From an uncultured Streptococcus sp. (lineage in GTDB: Bacteria; Bacillota; Bacilli; Lactobacillales; Streptococcaceae), in contig NZ_CAJPNR010000018.1 of NCBI RefSeq assembly GCF_905372115.1, positions 1 through 36,454 of the forward strand: a stretch of DNA of 36,454 bases, given 5' to 3'. Positions 32,897 to 36,454 of the stretch are shown here, piece by piece (position 1 is the stretch's first letter; the number at the start of each line of letters is the position of its first letter). Below the pieces are notes generated by a model that saw nothing but the letters and a program-made list of their open reading frames with translations, searched no databases and was not told the DNA's origin. A program made the translations under genes and the position numbers.

Positions 32897-33475
32897 ATGG
32901 ACGCAGCAAGAGCAAAAAAATGGATGCAGTTGTTCAACGAGAAGATCCAGGACCAGAAAGCCTATCTGTCTGATCTCGACACTCCCATCGGCGACGGAGA
33001 TCACGGTGGCAATATGGCCAGAGGAATGGCAGCAGCAGTAGAGAGTTTAGCTGCTAAGGACTTTGCTAGTGCGGCTGAGGTTTTTCAGGCTGTTTCCATG
33101 CAGCTGATTAGTAAGGTCGGTGGTGCTTCCGGCCCTCTCTATGGCTCGGCCTTCATGGGCATGGCCAAGGCCGAAAAAGACGGCAAAGACTTGTCAGAAG
33201 TCATCCAAGCTGGGCTGGACATGATTCAGAAGCGGGGCAAGGCTGTGCCGGGTGAGAAGACCATGGTGGATGTCTGGTCGGGGATTCCTGTTTCTCTGCA
33301 GTCCGGATGCTTGACGCATGAAAAAATTGGCTCCCTAGTGGAAGCGACCAAAGATCTGAAAGCGACCAAGGGGCGGGCTTCCTATGTCGGTGAGCGGTCT
33401 ATCGGTCATATTGATCCCGGTTCGGCTTCATCTGGTCTCCTCTTTGAGGCTCTGTTAGAAACGGAGGCAGGCTGA
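32897..33475 (+). CDS. dhaL: dihydroxyacetone kinase ADP-binding subunit DhaL
   Basis: Carries the ADP that passes phosphate from DhaM to dihydroxyacetone. 192 aa from ATG 32897, with AAGGAGG 5 nt upstream; a GTG two codons earlier overlaps that site and is not used. Seen: LDTPIGDGDHGGNMARG, the metal- and nucleotide-binding Asp motif, then GGASGPLYGSAF, and a C-terminal GRASYVGERSIGHIDPGSAS. The stop overlaps the dhaM start (TGATG). Confidence 0.96.
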   Translation: MDAARAKKWMQLFNEKIQDQKAYLSDLDTPIGDGDHGGNMARGMAAAVESLAAKDFASAAEVFQAVSMQLISKVGGASGPLYGSAFMGMAKAEKDGKDLSEVIQAGLDMIQKRGKAVPGEKTMVDVWSGIPVSLQSGCLTHEKIGSLVEATKDLKATKGRASYVGERSIGHIDPGSASSGLLFEALLETEAG

Positions 33476-33849
33476 TGGCAGATACTGGCATTCTTATCGT
33501 TTCCCATTCCAAAAACCTGGCCCAAGGCTTGTTTGACCTCATTTCGCAGGTGGCGGCAGATGTGGCCATCAGCTATGTAGGCGGGTTGGACGACGGCAGC
33601 ATCGGGACGAGCTTTGAAGGGATTCAGGCAGCTTTAGATGCCAATGACAAGGACACTATTTTGGCCTTTTTCGATCTGGGCTCAGCTCGGATGAATCTGG
33701 AAATGGTCGCAGACTTTTCTGACAAGGAAATCATCATCAACAATGTTCCCTTGGTAGAGGGCGCTTATACGGCTGCTGCCCTTCTTCAGGCTGGGGCCGA
33801 TTTGCCTAATGTTTTGCTCCAGGTGCGTGAATTAGAAATAAAGAAATAG
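33475..33849 (+). CDS. dhaM: PTS-dependent dihydroxyacetone kinase phosphotransferase DhaM
   Basis: EIIA-Man-like protein of 124 aa that takes phosphate from HPr and gives it to DhaL-ADP. The phosphorylated His is His11 in ILIVSHSKNLA; DLGSARMNLEMV follows as in the family. It has only the EIIA-like domain, without the HPr and EI-like parts of E. coli DhaM. The start overlaps the dhaL stop by one base. It ends the operon. Confidence 0.96.
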   Translation: MADTGILIVSHSKNLAQGLFDLISQVAADVAISYVGGLDDGSIGTSFEGIQAALDANDKDTILAFFDLGSARMNLEMVADFSDKEIIINNVPLVEGAYTAAALLQAGADLPNVLLQVRELEIKK

Positions 33850-33902
33850 CCGTTTTTCTAAAGACCTGATAAACGACTTTATTTGCAAAATAAGGAACAT
33901 TT

Positions 33903-33944
33903 TATATCGAAAAGTTGGGATTCAATCTCAGCTTTTTTGATATA
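33903..33944 (+). terminator. dhaKLM terminator
   Basis: AAAAGTTGGGA pairs with TCTCAGCTTTT around TTCAA with two wobbles and is followed by T's. An outer extension TATATC/GATATA makes the full arm about 18 bp. Confidence 0.85.
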
Positions 33945-34140
33945 TCATTGTATCAATTTTCAGGGGAACAGCCAGTGTTTCTTATTCTTTCTTCTTTAGA
34001 ATAATTAAAAAATAGAACAAAACAATAAACTGTGCTTACTTTTTGACAGAATTCACTTTTTAATGAACAAAAGTTCTTAGAATGGATTGCAAATTGGTAT
34101 AGATAGACTTATAATAGATATAAGTACACAAGATGAAACA

Positions 34141-34172
34141 AAAAACGACAGCCGATTAGAAGCCATCGTTTT
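34141..34172 (-). terminator. gntR terminator
   Basis: On the minus strand AAAACGATGGC pairs with GCTGTCGTTTT (two wobbles) and is followed by a T-run, just past the gntR stop. Confidence 0.8.
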
Positions 34173-34177
34173 CAATC

Positions 34178-34894
34178 TTAGTGGTCCCGATTGCAGGAAA
34201 TGAACTTGATCTTGAAGAAGTCACCGCGTTTGTAAGTTTCGCTGTACTCTAAGATCTGTCCAGTGCTTTCCAGCTGGGTAATCTTCACCTGATGAACAGT
34301 CGGGAAGTTGGTATCAACTTCCAGCACTTTCGCAACATCTTTTGGTGTTGGGAAGACAATTTCATTGGTCTCTTCAAAATGCTCATCATTCATGTGAATG
34401 TGGTAGTCAGTTTTGAAGCGGTTGTAAATAGAGCTGTAGTAGTCCATATCTGGATAGTTAGGATTGATGTACTGCTCAGGGATATAGGTTTGGTGATAGA
34501 TATAGATTTTATCGCCAGTCCGTCTGATCCGGTCAATCTTATAGTAGAACTGCGTTGGTGCTAGTTCTAGCTTATCCAAGATTTTCAGGTCATTCCCGCG
34601 TTTGATGGAGAGAACGGTCACCTTATCTTTTTGGATAGGGAAGGTCTCAACGTCAGAAAATTCCACCAGCTTGTGCTTTCTTGCACGTGAAACGAAGGTT
34701 CCCTTGCCTTGCTGGCGGATGATGTAACCATCATTGGCCAGTTCATTCAAAGCGCGGACAACGGTGATGGAGCTGACATTAAACATCTGAATCAGCTCAG
34801 CCTCTGTGTAAAACTTATCGCCATTTTCAAATTTGCCAGAAATGATTTGCTGCTTGAGCTCATCTTTGATTTGTTGGTATTTTGGAATAGCCAT
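34178..34894 (-). CDS. bgaR: GntR/HutC family regulator with UTRA domain
   Basis: 238 aa. The N-terminal winged helix (about 1-68) shows KYQQIKDELKQQI, FYTEAELIQMFNVSSITVVRALNEL and IIRQQGKGTFV; the rest is a UTRA ligand domain (about 85-235, ending TYKRGDFFKIKF). Start is ATG 34894 with GAGAGG upstream; a GTG three codons earlier overlaps that site. It is divergent from the bgaC-galM fusion, as pneumococcal bgaR is beside bgaC, so it probably controls that operon through a sugar ligand. With the operon deleted, its target is now only the fusion gene, at least locally. The symbol is by context. Confidence 0.9.
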   Translation of the reverse strand: MAIPKYQQIKDELKQQIISGKFENGDKFYTEAELIQMFNVSSITVVRALNELANDGYIIRQQGKGTFVSRARKHKLVEFSDVETFPIQKDKVTVLSIKRGNDLKILDKLELAPTQFYYKIDRIRRTGDKIYIYHQTYIPEQYINPNYPDMDYYSSIYNRFKTDYHIHMNDEHFEETNEIVFPTPKDVAKVLEVDTNFPTVHQVKITQLESTGQILEYSETYKRGDFFKIKFISCNRDH

Positions 34895-34957
34895 TTTGTT
34901 CACCTCTCTTTTTTTACTTATCTTACTTAAGATTTTAACATATTTTTAAAAAAAATG

Positions 34958-35015
34958 TTGACATTTATGCAAAAATTTATTATATTAATATTAATAAGAA
35001 ATGAAAGCGGTTTTA
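34958..35015 (+). promoter_or_regulatory. bgaC'-'galM promoter, operator and cre site
   Basis: TTGACA (34958-34963), 17-nt spacer, TATATT (34981-34986), then a perfect palindrome ATTAATATTAAT (34984-34995), a likely GntR operator. The cre-like ATGAAAGCGGTTTTA (35001-35015) fits WTGNAANCGNWNNCW with one mismatch. The complete regulatory region of a sugar operon is thus kept. Confidence 0.75.
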
Positions 35016-35033
35016 AACCGAAGGGAACATCAG

Positions 35034-36170
35034 ATGGCAAGATTCAAAATTGGTCATTCCTTCTGTTTGGATGATCGGGAGTTTAAGATTTTATCGGGAG
35101 CCATTCACTATTTTCGGGTACAGCCTGAGGACTGGTATCATTCCCTTTATAATCTCAAAGCTCTGGGCTTTAACACAGTGGAGACTTATCTTCCCTGGAA
35201 TATGCACGAACCTCAAAAAGGTGTTTTTGACTTCCAAGGGATTTTAGATATTGAGGTATTTTTACAGACTGCTCAGGATTTGGGACTTTATGCCATTATC
35301 CGCCCTTCGCCTTTTATCTGCGCGGAGTGGGAGTTCGGTGGTCTGCCAGCCTGGCTGCTCAATGAAAATATGCGCATCCGCTCATCAGATGAGGTCTTTC
35401 TGCAGGCTGTAGCAAATTATTATGACGAGCTGCTGCCGCGACTGACTCCAAGGCTGCTGGACAATGGGGGAAATATCCTCATGATGCAGGTGGAAAATGA
35501 GTACGGTTCTTATGGAGAAGACAAGGCCTACCTGTTTTGGACAGCTGGGCAATCTGAAATCTGGGTTTCCTATACCCTGACAGAGAAGGGCGAGCTGGAA
35601 ATCTCCTATCAGATCCAGACAGATCAGGATACCTTGGTCAATCCGACCAACCACAGCTATTTCAACCTGTCTGGTCGTTTCAATCAGCCCATTGATGACC
35701 ATATCCTACAGCTCAATACTGGTGGTGTCTATCCTATCGCAGCTGATGGTCTTCCTGAAAAAAAGGCTGATGCAGAGCGTGACTTTGTCAAGAAGCTGAC
35801 CAAGGGCGCTGCCCTTAAAGAAATTTTCGATGCGCCTGACGAGCAAATCCAGCGGGTATCTGGCTTGGATCATCCCTTTGCGCTAAGCCCAAGCCGAAAC
35901 CAGGCAGGCACGCTCTATCATCCAGCATCGGGCCGCCGCCTGACCATTCAGACTCAGGCGTCCTGCCTAGTAATTTATTCAGCGAATTGCGTAGATGATT
36001 CGGTTCAATTTGATGGACAGCCTATGATTCAGCATAATGGCTTGGCTCTGGAAGCCCAGGCACTACCGGATGCCATTCACAGCAGCCAACAGTCGGATGT
36101 CATTCTCAAGGCCGGTCAGATTTTTACCAGCAGGACGGTGTATTTTGCTGATGTACCAGCAACTTTATAA
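35034..36170 (+). pseudogene. in-frame fusion of BgaC N-terminus to GalM C-terminus (bgaC'-'galM)
   Basis: 378-aa open frame. Residues 1-167 are the start of a GH35 beta-galactosidase (FKILSGAIHYFRV, WYHSLYNLKALGFNTVETY, FICAEWEFGGLPAWL) up to the acid/base Glu156 in QVENEYGSYGEDKAYL. From about residue 168 (35535) it continues as aldose 1-epimerase: NPTNHSYFNLSG (His207), GLDHPFAL (Asp279) and LEAQALPDA (Glu339). BgaC lacks its nucleophile Glu and most of its length (about 595 aa is usual); GalM lacks its N-terminal part with the Arg and first His. In pneumococcus bgaC, PTS genes, agaS and galM lie in that order, so a deletion between them gives exactly this join. Start is ATG 35034 with GAAGGGA; an earlier ATG at 35001 lies in the cre site. 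Probably inactive, though transcribed. Confidence 0.9.
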
Positions 36171-36194
36171 AGAAACAATCGCGAAAGAGCACAG

Positions 36195-36225
36195 AAAACG
36201 GCAGTACCTCCTTCTGCCGTTTTTC
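36195..36225 (+). terminator. terminator of the fusion gene
   Basis: AAAACGGCAG pairs perfectly with CTGCCGTTTT around a 9-nt loop and is followed by T's. It matches the usual end of an operon finishing with galM. Confidence 0.9.
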
Positions 36226-36329
36226 TTTGTCCAGTTTTCAGCGAATATGTTTTCATAAGTAGCCAATCTTAAGTAAGGAAAAAGGCTCCACAATCAAAAG
36301 CAAAATCTTTTTTGCTAACTGAATTTTAC

Positions 36330-36362
36330 TTTAAGTTTTTCTTAAGGTAAGACTGCTATACT
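36330..36362 (+). promoter_or_regulatory. CiaR-type promoter
   Basis: TTTAAG (36330-36335), five T's, CTTAAG (36341-36346), then TATACT (36357-36362) ten bases on. This matches the CiaR repeat NTTAAG-N5-WTTAAG with one mismatch, placed over the -35 region as in pneumococcal csRNA promoters. Confidence 0.75.
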
Positions 36363-36367
36363 TATTC

Positions 36368-36454
36368 TTATCAAATGAAGCCCCCTAACTTTGTTTGATA
36401 ATCCTAAACTTTTTCATAATAATCTCCCATAAAGGCCACCCAATCCGGTGGTCT
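36368..36454 (+). ncRNA. csRNA-like small RNA, 3' T-run outside window
   Basis: Three parts follow the CiaR-type promoter. A 5' stem TTATCAAA/TTTGATAA (36368-36375 with 36394-36401) is perfect. An unpaired A/T/C-rich stretch (36402-36432) contains TTTTTCAT and TCTCCC, which are complementary to a start region GGGAGA...ATGAAAAA. A terminator hairpin AGGCCACC/GGTGGTCT (36433-36454, one wobble) closes it at the window edge. Two stem-loops separated by an anti-SD/anti-start single strand is the plan of cia-dependent small RNAs, which block translation of competence and other genes. Start and 3' end are inferred. Confidence 0.75.

Larger units (their letters stand above)
33850..34177. other. intergenic region dhaM to gntR
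   Basis: 328 nt, AT-rich. It holds the dha terminator (33903-33944), an inverted repeat TTATTCT/AGAATAA (33982-34004), a promoter-like pair TTGCAA-17-TATAAT (34087-34115) pointing right into the end of gntR, and the gntR terminator (34141-34172). I see no ORF. Confidence 0.6.

Noticed and set aside
33982..34004. Inverted repeat TTATTCT/AGAATAA as a terminator
   Set aside because: Only A-T-rich pairs with no T-run; the dha terminator at 33903 is much stronger.

Overview
The window looks like a low-GC Firmicute chromosome, almost certainly Streptococcus and most like the S. sanguinis/S. gordonii group. The reasons are the order tRNA cluster - mreCD - pcsB - prs - aminotransferase - recO - plsX - acpP - purC...purB, strong AGGAGG ribosome sites, a BOX-like repeat, a ComX cin-box in front of a Bsp/CHAP lysin of the LytF type, a class B sortase, and a CiaR-type small RNA gene. 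The species call is inference; no database search was possible.

Layout. 1-1531: 17 tRNA genes (the first cut by the window edge), probably the tail of an rRNA operon; none encodes its CCA end. 1605-4221: mreC, mreD and pcsB (cell elongation and division-site wall hydrolysis), with a WalR-type box before pcsB. 4346-5311: prs (PRPP synthase). 5620-7129: a small secreted protein ending in LPKTS, followed by a class B sortase. 7309-10502: aminotransferase, recO, plsX, acpP. 10656-21500: first purine block, purC-purL-purF-[PD-(D/E)XK nuclease]-purM-purN-[GNAT]-purH. 21636-23591: the lysin lytF on the opposite strand. 23914-30475: second purine block, purD-purE-purK-[two small proteins]-[racemase]-[AT-rich membrane protein]-purB. 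30520-31679 (minus): flavodoxin-fold reductase and its TetR regulator. 31897-33849: dhaKLM. 34178-34894 (minus): GntR/UTRA regulator, divergent from a bgaC-galM fusion at 35034-36170. 36330-36454: CiaR-type promoter and a csRNA-like small RNA running to the window edge.

How it works together. prs makes PRPP, the substrate of PurF, and the ten pur genes cover the whole path from PRPP to IMP plus the PurB step to AMP. A pair of PurR-type boxes brackets the purD promoter. Accessory genes sit between pur genes. Two are much more AT-rich than their neighbours: a nuclease translationally coupled to purM, and a membrane protein directly before purB.

Most notable observations: (1) an in-frame fusion of the N-terminal half of BgaC to the C-terminal part of GalM, apparently the scar of a deletion of the intervening sugar-PTS operon; (2) a csRNA candidate with a complete CiaR-style promoter; (3) a multi-branched inverted-repeat structure immediately before the purE ribosome site; (4) AT-rich, possibly defence-related inserts in the purine operon; (5) a tail-less LPKTS protein beside a class B sortase; (6) a competence-controlled lysin embedded in the purine locus.
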